DNA of 64,000 nucleotides from Dentipellis sp. KUC8613 (Eukaryota > Basidiomycota > Agaricomycetes > Russulales > Hericiaceae), in contig NSJX01000021.1 of NCBI GenBank assembly GCA_002286715.1, forward strand, positions 255,905 through 319,904, given 5' to 3'. Below the pieces are notes generated by a model. The model did no database searches. It saw only the letters and a program-made list of their open reading frames with translations, and was not told where the DNA came from. Below, piece after piece: positions 46,940-59,130 of the stretch (position 1 is its first letter; the number at the start of each line of letters is the position of its first letter). A program made the translations under genes and the position numbers.

Positions 46940-48227
46940 ATGGCGACTGCTAGTTATTGGCTTATGAAAGCCGAGCCAGACTCGCGTATCGTAAAGGGGA
47001 AAGACGTCAAGGTAAAAACAATCCGTTTTCCGACCCGCTATCATGAGCAGGATTAAACGTTGCGCACAGTTTAGCGTCGACGATTTCGAGGCCGTGAAGA
47101 CGACGCCGTGGGAAGGCGTCCGCAATCACGAAGCCAAGAACCTTATGAAGAGTATGAAAGTGGGGAACAAGGTTTGTGTAACAGCGGGCAACCCTATTCC
47201 ATTTGATAACACTCCAGTCGAATAGGTGCTATTTTATCACTCGAACTGCAAGAGCCCTGGTACGTCTAACACACCATCTGGTAGGAAATATACTCGCGAC
47301 ATTTATAATGATATCTATCTACAGGTATCGCCGGTTTCGCAGAGGTAAGTAGCCCTCGTTCGAAACGCAATCCACGTCGTGACCATTCTTCAGGTTTCGA
47401 AGGAAGCGTATCCGGACTGTAAGTTTACATTCTTACCGTCTCAGCTAGTAATTTACCATCGGTCCATAGATACCGCCTGGGACAGGTGCGCAGCGCAGCT
47501 CATCACAACGTTTATCTTGCGTCCTGACATCGACTCATGGCAGCACACATCCTTACTTTGATCCCGTATGTACCATCTACCAACGTTCACTTTACGCCTG
47601 TCAGTCCACTGAACTCTTCGCAGAAAACGAAGCAAGACGACCCGAAGTGGTTCATGGTGGAACTGACGTTCGCCACGCGGGCACGCCATTTCGTGCCGCT
47701 GTCCCTGCTGCGCAAGATCGCAGCAGCGACAGAGCCGCCCGCAGAGGTGGAGTATATCGGAGAGGAGGGCGCCAAGGCCGTCAAGGGTGAGCGCCCCTTT
47801 TGACTTGTGACTTTTGGCAGGGGATCTTCGCTAACATGGCATCCCAGACATGGCGCTCGTGAACCGCGGGCGTTTGAGTGTCCAGAAAGTGGAGGAGGAT
47901 GCGTGGGGTGTTGTTCAGATGCTGGCAGAGAAGGGGGGATGGGACGACGAGATGCCAAAGGCTAAGACCAGGGCGAAGCCTACCGTCGAAGGAAAGGCGG
48001 AGACAGGCAAGCGGTCCACGAAGAAGGGACTGGTCCGGCAGAAGTCCAAGGAGGATGAAGACGAGGAGGCAGAGGTGCTACTGCAACTGCAAAGCGAGGC
48101 AGATAAGGGTGATACGAAGCAGGTAGAAGCCCCCGTGGCTGCCAGAGGCAGGAAACGCAAGGCTGACGATAACCTGGTTGAGGAAGAAGGTCCGCCCCTG
48201 CGGCGGTCCGCACGTGCGAGGAAGTAG
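46940..48227 (+). CDS. THYN1: EVE-domain protein, thymocyte nuclear protein 1 homologue
   Basis: EVE domain (PUA-like fold) protein predicted to bind modified bases in DNA or RNA in the nucleus. Nine exons, several very short: 46940-47011, 47070-47171, 47227-47260, 47325-47344, 47394-47418, 47470-47485 (16 nt), 47544-47565, 47624-47786 and 47848-48227, joining to 277 residues. The domain starts [10 protein letters not shown] and continues [38 protein letters not shown], then [16 protein letters not shown] and DPKWFMVEL, all standard. Beyond about residue 175 is a basic, Lys/Arg-rich tail with AARGRKRK and RRSARARK, likely nuclear targeting and nucleic-acid contact; it is longer than in bacterial EVE proteins. 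Confidence 0.93.
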
Positions 48228-48814
48228 CGGGGCTTTCGGCTTTCTCTTTTTCAGCTTAGCCTCCTGCACGGGGGCTGAGAAGTACTTAATTTTATGATTC
48301 AGTATGTCTGTATTCGTACGCTAATAACGCTGTTGTTGCCGCTGGACGTGCCGAGAGCCGCGAGGGGGCAGAGCAAGGGGCAAAGATAGGTCGGAAGAAG
48401 ATCGAGTGGACAGATCCTGCGAACGCGGCGTCGGCAGCGGCAAGGCGTTGGGTGCTGGTATGATCGCGTGTCCAGGTAATCAGATATATCCCAGATCTGC
48501 CTGCTCCTTATGAATAACAAATGAAACACGGCAAGCGAAAGTGCCTTTTGGACGGCTTCGGGCCCAAGCGCACAGACCTGCCGCCGTTTGCGCGCTGCCA
48601 CGCCCCGCTCCCGTCGACGACGACGACGAGCAGGCCCTGGGGACGGTGGCAACTGTTGAAAGGAAAATGAAGGACGATCGGCAAATGCCGGCGCGTCAGA
48701 GGGCGCGGTATCCGCACGTTGACGGCCGACCACCACCATCCCCGCCCTCCTCCCCTCGACATCCCCGCCCCTCTTCCCCACAGCACACTTTCTCGCCGTG
48801 CTTTCAACCCGGTC
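48228..48814. other. Intergenic, upstream of PP4R3
   Basis: 3' end of the EVE-domain gene and leader of the PP4R3 gene. No gene supported. Confidence 0.45.
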
Positions 48815-51800
48815 ATGAGCAGCGCCGACGCTGCAGGCGCTGTGACCACCACCTCCCCGCCACCAGCCCTCGACGGCGTCTCGGAGTCGCAATCTTCAGA
48901 TCCAGCATCTGCCACCGCGTCGGCCGCAGACGACGGCCAGCCGGCGAATGCTGAACAGCCGATGGGCATCGCTTCCAGCGTGGATATGGGGGGCGACGCA
49001 GAGCAGGCGGTTGAGAGGGATTTCGTCGGCGGCTTTGAGGCGCAGAGGTTGGACCAGGTCGGGGTGGCTAGCGGCGAGGGTCACGAGGACGCGGGTGGCC
49101 CGGGCGGCCAGGAGGGGACGATGATGCTTGAGAACGTGGACGAGAGCCCGCAGTGGTACCAAGAGGGGGACAATCATGAACTGAAACGCGTCAAGGTGAG
49201 ATTTTGCTCTAGTCGTTGGTTTTGGGTCCGGCTCGGGCGATTGCTCTTCGTATCCACTTCGCGCCGCTTTTACTCGTCCCTTGCGCCCGTGTCGTGGCTG
49301 CGTGCTCACGTATCTCGTCCGCATGTCAGGTGTACGAGCTTATCAATTCGCGCTGGATCGACCAAGGCACCGCGTTTTGCTTTGGCCACTACGACGAAAC
49401 CACCAGCGAGGCGCTTCTCATCGCGCGCGCCGAGGCCAACTACAACGAGATCATCCTCCAGACTGTTATCCGCGCGAGCGACGTTTACCAACGACAACAA
49501 GGTACAGCTGGCCGAACGCCGTTCACACACCCTTATATGCTCATGTTCATCTGCAGAGACGCTGATCGTGTGGACGGAACCCGATGGCGTGGACTATGCG
49601 CTCAGTTTCCAGGACCCTGAGGGCTGCGCGGAAGTGTGGACGTTCATCAACGAGGTCCAACGAATACATGCCTCGGCTGCAGGTGCGCAACCAAGCCCAC
49701 CTCGCCCATGGCTTCGCTACATGACTATCGCCCTAGCAGAACAGCAGCCGGGGTCGTCGTCGCCAGGTCCGGGTCCTGATCATTCTATCACGACAAGCAG
49801 CATCATCCGGTCAGGACACCTTCCGCAACCGGCACTGGGCATCATCGGCCAGATAGACCGCGCTATCAAGCAGCTCTCGCGGCAGCCCTCGATTAGGGAG
49901 AAAATCTGCGAGTATATACAACAAGCAGTGAGTAGCTGGGGGAATTGGCGAGGGCGCTGCTAATGTTTGGCGCTAGGACTACCTCAAGGCCATGATCGAC
50001 GTCATGCATCAGGCAGAGGATCTCGAAAATTTGGAGAACTTGCACGCATTATGCAGCCTTATGCAAACAATACGTGTGTATCCTCGCCTCTTGAAGCGGC
50101 GTGAGCGGCCCGGACCTGACATTCGCACGTAGTCATGATGAACGACCACGGTATGTACGAGCATATACTTGACGAAGAAATATTCTACGGTGTCGTTGGC
50201 ATGCTCGAATGTACGTTCCGATTCATCCACGTCATTCACGCTTCATCTGATGCGCGTCGGCTCCAGACGACCCCGAATTCCCCATTTACAAAGCAAACTA
50301 CCGCGAATTCTTGCAGGAGTCTGCGCACTTCCACCAACCCATCCCGATCCAGGACATCTCCGTCCAGCGGAAGATCCACCACACGTACCGCCTGCAGTTC
50401 CTGAAGGACGTCGTCCTGGCGCGCGTCCTGGACGACTCGACCTTCAACGTGCTCAACTCGTGCATCATCTTCAACCAGATCGACATCATCACCCACGTGC
50501 AGACGGACCCGCGGTTCCTGAAGGACATGGTGGGGCTCTTCGAGGACAAGGCGGACCCGATGAAGATGAACGTGGACGAGGCGTCGACGACGAACGGCGT
50601 GGACAAGGGCAAGGGCAAGCCGAACGGCACGAGCCCGAACGGCACGCCCGCGGGCGACGCGGACCAGCACCGGCGCGAGGTGGTGCTGCTGCTCCAGCAG
50701 CTGTGCATCATGGGCAAGAACGTGCAGCTGCCCGCGCGCATGGCGCTCTTCAAGACGCTCGTCGACCGGGGCATCGTGCACGCGGTGCAGTGGGCCCTCG
50801 CGCGCCCGGAGACGACGGAGGAGGGGCAGCAGATGATCGCGGTCGCGGGCGAGATCCTGACGACGCTGCTCGACCACGACGTCAATGGCGTACGGGAGCA
50901 TGTGGTGCGGCAGTGCGACGCGACGGACGCGCGGGGCGACCTCAAGGACGACTCGCTGATGACGCTGCTTTGCAATATGATGGTGAAGAGTAAAGAGCTC
51001 GCGGTGCAGACGGTGGTGGCGGATGCGCTTCGGATGCTACTGGAGATGCCATTGCCGGAGGGCAACGATAGTCTGGTGCGTATATGCGTCGGTCTCACAA
51101 GTGGGAGGCGAGGGTCCTGATCTACGAATTCAGCAGGCACCAACGAAGCTCTTCTCGCGGCCGAAAGATGACAGCAAGACAGAAAAGTTCCTGGACTACT
51201 TCTACAAGCTGTGCATCCACCCGCTGACGAAACCCATCGTCGACCTCCCGAAGTGGCAGGACGTTGCCGGTGCGTACGAGGCCCTCCGCGTCGGCTGGAA
51301 GGTATTGTTGACGTGGTTGTGCAGATGCGCCGCTTGTCCTGACGCGGGAGAAGACGAACCTTTACCTATCTTTATGCGATTTGTTATCGACCTTCGCACT
51401 GCAGCATTCGTTCCGCAGCCATTTCTTCCTTTTCACCTCCGGTCTTTCCAGTAACCTTGCGTCTTTGCTAAGTAGCAAAGACAAGCATCTACGACTTGGT
51501 ATGTTGTGTCGTGCTGCTTTTCTGAGATGCTGAGCTGATAATGACATGTTAGCTGCTCTGCGGTATTTCCGAATACACCTGCGGAACGCGAACCGTAATT
51601 TCCTCATCCATCTGACGAAGCTCGAGGTCTTCAAACCCATCATCCAACTGACCATCCAGGAATCCCAGCGCGATACCCTCGTGAACTCGTCATGCCAAGA
51701 GTTCTTCGAATACATGCGCAAAGTACGGACTTCCCTCATCCTCGTTCTGCAATAGCCGGACTGACTGAGTTGACGGGATCGTGCAGGAAAACCTGAAGGA

Positions 51801-52795
51801 GCCCATGAACCACATCATGACCACCTACGAGCCCGAGATCCGGCAGCTCGCACAGACGAAATACACGGGCCCAACGATGTCTGCATTCATCACGCGCTGG
51901 GAGATCAACATCACCCCCGCGCCCGCCGAGGAAGAAAAGCCCGTCATCCAGTCCGTCTTTCCTTCCTCCCTCCCTCTCCTCACATTCTCTAACCCCCACC
52001 CCCCACAGACAACCGCTCGAAGTGCGGCGCCTCGAAGCGGAAGAGGAAAGCTACTTCAACACGGACGACGACGACGACGACGACCTCGGGCCGCTGCCGC
52101 CCGTGAGCACGCCGCCGCCGCCGCTCGCGTCGCGCTTCCAGTACGCGCAGAAGCGCAAGCGCCGCGTGCCCGTGCCCGTGCCGCGCGCGCCGCCGAGCAT
52201 CCACCTCCCGCGCACGCCGCCGATTGGGAGTCTCGTCGACTACGGCGAGGAGGAGGAGGATTTGGGCACGGTCGCGCTCGAGTCGATCGCTGCACCCAAC
52301 ACCAACACCAACAACAACACCTCCTCCGCCCCCACCGCCGCCCCCACGGGTACGGGTACGGGTACGGGCCCGATGCCGACAACGCCGCGGCCGCCGCACC
52401 GGCAGATCGGGGGTGCGAAGCGGGCGCGGAGCGAGGACGCAGACGCAGACGAGAACGAGAGCGGCGTGGACCTGGGACTGGGCGGGGGCGGGGGCGAGGG
52501 CCCGCCGGCGCGCCCGGAGAAGCGGCGGCGCGAGGACGACGAGGACGAGATGCTGGAGCGGCTCGTGACGAGCAAGGTGAAGCGGCCGGCGCTCGCGCGC
52601 GAGGGCTCGGGGCTTATTCGGGTTGCGAAGATGGTGGGCGGTGCGGAGGGAGGAGGGGGAGGAGGAGGAGGGGCGCAGCAGCAGCAGGGCCCGAAGAAGA
52701 TTAAGCTGAAGTTTGGCGCGGCGGGGATGGCGGTTGCTGCTGCGCCCGCGCCGACGAAGTCAGAAGCGGGCGCGAAGGATGGGGATACGGGGTAA
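48815..52795 (+). CDS. PSY2: Protein phosphatase 4 regulatory subunit 3 (Psy2/SMEK)
   Basis: Targeting subunit of the PP4 phosphatase, acting in DNA-damage recovery and other nuclear pathways. Twelve exons: 48815-49195, 49330-49501, 49557-49682, 49737-49927, 49977-50073, 50133-50210, 50267-51075, 51137-51269, 51325-51498, 51553-51722, 51787-51950 and 52009-52795, joining to 1093 residues. A low-complexity N-terminus precedes an EVH1/PH-like domain (KVYELINSRWIDQGTAFC to TFINEVQRI), which in this family binds FxxP ligands. The SMK-1 and ARM-like helices follow (EDLENLENLHALCSLMQTI, YREFLQESAHFHQPIPI, then VVLARVLDDSTFNVLNSCII), ending with RWEINITPAP. The tail is acidic (FNTDDDDDDD), Pro- and Gly-rich, and Lys-rich. 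The exon 11-12 join across a pyrimidine-rich intron was chosen to keep the LEAEEESYFN frame. Confidence 0.92.
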
Positions 52796-52803
52796 TTTGG
52801 TGT

Positions 52804-52820
52804 GGGGTGGGTGGGGTGGG
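52804..52820 (+). other. G-quadruplex motif just after the PP4R3 stop
   Basis: GGGGTGGGTGGGGTGGG, four G tracts with single-base loops, starts nine bases after the TAA at 52793-52795, so it should lie in the 3' untranslated RNA. Confidence 0.75.
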
Positions 52821-55574
52821 TCGCGGGTGGAGGTGGTGGGTGGTGGGTGAGGTTTCGTGTCGCATACTTGATCGTGTTTTCGTCTTTTTTGTCATTGCGG
52901 TGTGTGTTCGTGCGTTGTGTGGTGTGCGTTGTGCGTTGCTTAGGACCAGGACTGATGTTGTCGTTCTTATCACTAGCTGTGTTCGTTATGGTATGGGATG
53001 CTTGTGTGAGCGAGTGTGCGCGCGACCTGCAGCTGGCGGTGCGATGCAAGTAGGGTGATGGTTAGACTTGGATCAGATGGGCGCACGTCGACGTCAGGTT
53101 TTGCGTGCGCCAGGGTGACAGCAGGTGCATCGCACTCTCCCTGGCAGCTTCGTCCGCTCAATTGCGAGACTTGAATTACACTCGCACCCTGATATATATG
53201 TACATCATTGTACTTTCTGACATCAAATACCACACGCTGACAGCGCCGACGGCCCAAACGAGAACAAAGGGCAGCCAAAACGTTAACGCACGGCGGGCCT
53301 GGCAACGACGTGCGTCGAGAAGACATATTTAAATTTATTTAGAGGGAGGCCGGAGAAAACAAAAAGCATGCATGGCATTGGCTCAGCACGTGATGTCGTG
53401 CTCAAAAACCCGCTCGGGCTCTCCGCTCCTGGCTCTTGCTCTACTCCCTTGTTCTCCTCATCCTTCGTCTCCTCGTCCTTCGAGCTCCGGCTCTGCGGCG
53501 CTGCGTCGTTCCCGCGTGTGGTGCTGGTCGGCGGTTATGGTCGCTGGTGCATGTGCATGTGTGCGAAGTGCGAAGTGCGCGGGCGAGGAGGCGGATGTGC
53601 AATTGCTTCCGCGGCCGCGGCGTGCTCAGGCTGTCCTTTCGTGCTGGGTACTATCTCTATCTCTACCTGTCTCTATCTCTATCTCTCGACTACGACAGGG
53701 ATACATCGAGGACGGCACCCGCGACTTCGCAAGTTCGCTGACGCCACCCCTTCCACTTCCACTCCTTTCGGTCGACAGTACCGGCTACCCGATCGGGAGA
53801 CGCGCGACCCGCGCAGTGCTCGGAAGACGTTGGGTGCAATCGGAATCAGGGATTCAGGGTGCGTCGGGCGTCCGCTGCTCATTGGAGCCTGGCGTGCGTT
53901 TCAGGATGCGTGGATTGACATGGACAGGCGAGCGTGGATGTATCGGCGACTAGGCTAGGGCGTGCTGCTTTAGGCTGGATGCATATGCTCGGCGGCTGTC
54001 ACGGAGGCACGAGTGCCGTGCCTTGGGCTCTCGTGCGCGCAGCGTATCTGATGAACGTGTCTATGCACTCGTCCTGGCTTGTCTTGTCGTCGTCGGTGAG
54101 CAGCGAGCGGGAGTATTCCTGGCTCTCGTGCGCCGGGTTTATCGCGGCTGGCGCTCTCGGCTTCTTGGCATGGTGTCATGCTTCTCGAATTGGCTCGCCG
54201 TGCGTCAGGTTGGGATGCTTCTTCGGGGCTGGGGCTGGTGGTACTCGGAGAAGGCTGGTGGGGGTGATCCGCGCAGCTAGTGCCGGTGGTGGGGACAGAG
54301 ATACAGGACCGGTACCGCTTGGGCTGCGAGTGCGCCGTTCTCGTTCATCTGCTCGTGCACTCACCCATCCTCTGCTTCTGCTGCTGCTACTGGAGTTGAA
54401 GATCGACGGCGCGCGGAATCGCCCGCGATGACGGCAGACGGGCAATTTGGACGGCGGGTGAGGTGATCATGAGAAATGAATGGTATGGATTATGTTTGAG
54501 CGTGTAGACACAAAGGAGGACGCCGACCGGCCGCCCGCTTCCTACTGCCAGCTTCGCTTCGCTTCACGAGTCGGGTCGGGGCGAGATCAGCAGGCGTGCG
54601 GCGTGCGGCGTGCGCGTCGAGGCAGGAGGCATCGATGGCCGGGCATGCGACAGGCTTCTTTCGCTCGCGTGGGGGCGTCATCGATGTCGATGTGGGCGTG
54701 CGGGGGTACATAAATCGGGGGGCGGGCTGCGGCTGAGGCTGAGAGTTGCGACGTGCCCCCGCGCAGACGCAGACAAACAGGCAGACAGGGGAGCCGAAGG
54801 AGCGAGGTGGGAGGCGAAGGGAAGCCGGTCGGCGCCACAGTCGGGGCCCCTTTGCGGATATCACAGTGAAGGAGGACGCTCGCGTGGGCCTGCACTTGAC
54901 AGTCGGTGTGTTTGTTTGTCCGTCTTCTTCCTCACTCTCGCTCGCTCGCTCCTCTCTTGCTCAGTCGCTCAGCACGCCTCGCTTGCGCACGCCCGCACAC
55001 GGGCAGACACAGGTGCGTGCATCCTTTACAGACGTTTTCGGCGGCGGAGGACGCGCAGGGCAGGGCGGATGGGTGCGCATGTCTGCGCGGGCGGGCTGTT
55101 GTTGTCGGTCGACGACAAAGGCGGGTCTGCGCACGGTGAGTGCCCATTGTGCTGTCTGTGCGCGTGCCCCTGCGGCCCCAGCGTCGTCTTGCCCGTTGCG
55201 GCGGACAATGACGGGGAGGTCGCGTGGGAATGATCACGTGCGCTGGAGTGAGAAGGTTAAGGTTTGAGCTGGGTTTGTTTGGTGGTCTGTGCGTGGGAAG
55301 ACGAGGGAGAGGCGACGGGAGGGATTTCTCCTCAGGCCGAACACGGTCGGCCGCGTCCGCTTCCTTTGCTCCATCATCCATCCCCCGATCGCTCTCCTCC
55401 GTCTCCCTGCTCTCCTCCCCGATAAACTTCCCTCCAGACTTTCCCAACCTCCTCAATTCCCCACGTAACGCGCGTACCCGTCTTTTCCGCGCCCGAAACG
55501 CCCAACTTCCCGCCGAACTAGCACCGCGCCGCCCGCGCCGCCTCCTCACTCGTTCGCCCTCTCCCTCGTGCATG
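52821..55574. other. Long upstream region of the Whi3/Scw1-like gene
   Basis: 2.75 kb without a supported gene. GC-rich overlapping frames at 53372-53958 and 54932-55588 have no family features. A degenerate (CTATCT)n tract lies at 53651-53690 (CTATCTCTATCTCTACC...). The region probably holds a long promoter and leader, and perhaps the true first exon of the next gene. Confidence 0.4.
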
Positions 55575-58500
55575 ATCAAGCTCCCCACCGAGTTTCACGC
55601 ATACACCCACGTTCGCATTCACTCTGCCCACCCTGGCGTCGTCCCTCGTCTCCACCCGTTCGCCTTTCGTGCACGGTCCGCCCCCGCGTCGGTCTGAAGA
55701 CGAGGACTTCATCAACCGCTCGTTGCTAGACTCCCTCGACGCCCAAGCAGACGCAGAGCCCACATCCTCTTCCGACTCAGAGGCTGCTGCCGCTCCCACC
55801 TCTTTCGGCTCGCTCTCCGCCTCCTCGTCGATAGGCTCTGTCCAGTTCCACATCACCCCACAGCCACTCCATCGCTCGGACTCTCCTTCCCACCACATCG
55901 CAGACTCGTTCAAAGCCTCCACCATGTACAACAACATCCACCACTCTGATTTCGCCTCCGATCTCGACCCCCAGAAACATTCCAAAATCGGCGAATACGT
56001 CCAACCAGGCCCGTTCAGAACCTCCACGGCTTTTAACGCCTTCAACAGCAACAGCCGCTCCCGTCAGGCGTCCCTCCCTGTCACGAGCACTGGTGCTCAT
56101 ACCTTCCGCGACACCTCCAACTTCTCTCAACATTACCCTGGGGACGTCTTCGCCACCGCGCAACCTTCCATTCAATCACTCTCTTCACCCCAATCACAAT
56201 CACATCAGTCGGCGAATAATAACACGTTTGAGGCCATGCACGGACCTCGAGGCGCTTTCGACTTTGGGCCTGGCTCCGCTCAGCAAGGCTCTTCTGCGCT
56301 TGGGGCTGGGCATTCAAAGCCTGTCTTTTCCAACGTCGATCCCTTTGGCAATGCGGGACCGGGACAATCGCTCCTGTCGTCCCACAAGCCGGGAGGGATG
56401 GTCGCCGCGCCTGGTCAGCCGCAGGGCCAGGGCGCGCAGGCTCAGGCTGGCTTTCAACAAGTCCCTTTCATGAATGGGATGCATCACCAGAACATGCGGT
56501 CCCAGACGCCCTATGGCCCGCACCTCCCGGCGAGTGCCTCTGCCCCCGCGGTGGGACAGGGACAGGGCGCTCCAGGGCACACTGCCACCAATGGGGCGCC
56601 GCAGCAGTCAGCCCAGGAGGAGATCTCGACTATCTTTGTTGTCGGCTTTCCGGAAGACATGCAGGTGAGTCACCGTTCCCATTGTTCTTTCCTTTCTTTG
56701 TATCGTGCGAATTATATGCTAAATGCGTCTTCCTCGGCTACAGGAGCGCGAGTTCCAGAACATGTTCACCTTCAGCGCTGGATTCGAGGCTGCCACCCTC
56801 AAGATCCCAAACAAGGAGCTCACGGCGTACGGTTCCGGTGGCGTGCGACCTGGCCCCGGCGGCGGTCCGCTCGGCTACATGCAGACGCACGGCGGCGCTA
56901 ACGACCCGTACAACCTCGTCACGATCAACCAGGGTGGTGTCGTCGTCGACAATGGGCGCGATGGCACCACCTCGTCCTGGCAGCCCACGACCACCGGTCT
57001 CGACAGCGACGCGCACCTGGTCAACAACCCGAACCCGAATTTGTCTACTCGCAAGCAGATCATAGGATTTGCCAAGTTCCGGACGCGGAAGGAGGCGTTG
57101 GAGGCGAGAGACGCGTTGCAAGGGCGCAGAGTCGACATTGAGAAGGGCGCCGTGTTGAAGGCGGAGATGGCCAAGAAGAATCTGCACACGAAGCGCGGCA
57201 TCGGCATTGGCGCTGGGTCGCTCGGCGGCCAGCTCGGCCTTGCTGGCATCATGGGTGCCAATGGCAATCTGTCCGGCGAGGCGCTGGCGAATTTGCAGGG
57301 CATCGGCAACATGCAGACGAACGGCATCCACAGCCTCGGTGTCGGGATGGGCATGGGCGCGTCGCAAGGCGCCGACGTTATCATGCAGAGGGAGAAGGAA
57401 TTGGCGACTCTCGGCGCGATGGGTTTCGTTGGCGGTCTGGGTGCCCGGAAGGAGATGCAAGACGAGCGAGCGTTCGCCGCTGCGGCCACGAGAGGCGCTA
57501 GGGAGCGCGCAGAGGAGGAAGAGCGCAAGTGGAAGGTCGAAGCTGAGCGCGAACGCGACAGCCAGCGCGAGAAGGAGCGGAGCGCGCGGCTGCGCTCGCG
57601 GGATGCCTTTGCCTTCGACGCCTTCCATTCCGTCCCGCCCTCCTCGCAGGCAGTCGGCAACTCGCTGCTTGCCGCGACCGCTGGCTCCAACGAGAGCGCG
57701 CCCTCCGGAACCGGGACTCCAGGGACCGGCAACGGCACGTTTGCCCCGCGCGGCAGCGTCAGCAGCCCTTGGGGCTTCAGCGGTCGGGATATGGGCGTCG
57801 CACTTAACGGCGCGCTACGCAAGGCATCCAATGTCGTCGGTTCCGGTCTGCCCGCGCGTCCGCTTTCGCCGAACAGCCAGCACACGTCTCAGCAGTCGTC
57901 GCCTCCGAACAGGGAGGCTAGCGCGTTCGCTCCGCCGCCCGGCCTTGGTCCCGGCTCTTTTTCTCCTCCGTCGCAGGCTGCACCCCTTCCGTCTCATCCT
58001 TCGCTTCCTTCGAGGCCCCGTGCGTACTCGCCCACTGGTGCGAGCGCCAGCGCGTCGAGCGTCGGTGACTCCGTCAGCGTTGGCGAGCGCGAGACGAGCG
58101 ACGAGGAGATCGCCCGCAGCGTCGACAACCTGGCTGTCAGCACCCAGTCTGTCGCCGTCGGCAACGCGAACGTGGCGGCGGGCTCGACATCGCCTCAGCT
58201 TCCTAGCCCTGCGTCGGGGATCAGCTCTGGCGGAGGCTCGGCTGGCGGCAAGAGTGCCTCGGGCTCTGGCTCGGGCACCAGTGCGGTCGACCAGAACCCG
58301 CCGATCAACACGCTGTATGTGGGCAACCTGCCTAGCTCCCCTCCTCCCCCTGGCATGCCACCGAACTACCTCGAGGAGAGCCTGCGCGAGCTCTTTTCGA
58401 AGCGGCCTGGTTTCAGGAAGCTGTGCTTCAGGCAGAAGAGCAACGGCCCGATGTGCTTTGTTGAGGTAAGCTTTTGGGTTGAGATTATCGATGACGCACA

Positions 58501-59130
58501 GGTACTGATCGACGTCATCTGCAGTTCTGTGATGTCCAGTACGCCACGAAGGCGCTGAATGACCTGTATGGCGCTACGCTGAACGGCCTCATCAAAGGCG
58601 GCGGGATCCGCCTTTCGTACAGCAAGAACCCGCTAGGGGTTCGTACGCCGACCAATGGGCAGTCGCAGCAGCAGCAGGCCCCTGGGTCCTCAGCGTTCCC
58701 ATCCGAGGCGTTCCAGCCGAGGACGTTGGCCGAGCTCGACATGGGAATGATTCGTCCGCGCCGCGATAACTCCGGCGTGACGTCTCCTACGTCGACGTCA
58801 TCGTACCAGTTCAGCGTGTCGCCCCCGCCGCCTCGGTTCGTCTCGCCGCCCCCTGGGCCTGGGTCCTTCAACGCTGCGCCATTCGGTCGCAGTTCGCAGA
58901 CTCAGAACTATGGCTTCGGGCCAGCCGCGATGTCCAACCCGCCATCGTCATCGTCCTCCTTCGCCTCTTTCTCTCCATTCGTCAATTCAACGTCTCCGCA
59001 TCCGCATGCATTCACCCCGATACCCGAGCAGACATCCAGCACCCCCATTGGCACCAGTAATCACGACCCTCGCAATATCGGCACGAACATCAATTCACCT
59101 ACTAGCAATCCCACGTCTGAGAGCTCCTGA
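55575..59130 (+). CDS. Whi3/Scw1-type RNA-binding protein, two RRM domains, 5' end unresolved
   Basis: RNA-binding protein of the Whi3/Scw1 group, which controls mRNAs in cell-cycle timing, polarity and wall integrity. Exons end at 56664; then 56744-58465 and 58525-59130. The reading frame is open and coding-like from 55575, but the first in-frame ATG is at 55924 ([14 protein letters not shown]), giving at least 1022 residues; the upstream 116 codons ([18 protein letters not shown] and more) suggest an undetected first exon. The first RRM starts [14 protein letters not shown] and is interrupted by a long Gly-rich insert before [20 protein letters not shown]. The second RRM is near the C-terminus ([10 protein letters not shown], then [34 protein letters not shown]). 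Between are Gln/Gly/Ser-rich regions and a charged coiled coil ([19 protein letters not shown] type). Confidence 0.87.

Noticed and set aside
50236..51143. Long antisense reading frames (221 and 281 codons) opposite PP4R3
   Set aside because: They mirror the codon bias of the GC-rich PP4R3 exons and have no family features.
52240..53049. Antisense frame of 269 codons over the PP4R3 tail
   Set aside because: Low-complexity shadow of the Gly/Pro-rich sense exon.
53372..53958. Two overlapping plus-strand frames of 193 and 196 codons
   Set aside because: They overlap in different frames in GC-rich DNA, lack domains, and neither has a clear codon pattern; better explained as upstream region.
54932..55588. 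Minus-strand frame of 218 codons rich in Arg
   Set aside because: Arg/Ser-rich low complexity opposite the leader of the RNA-binding protein gene; no start context or family.
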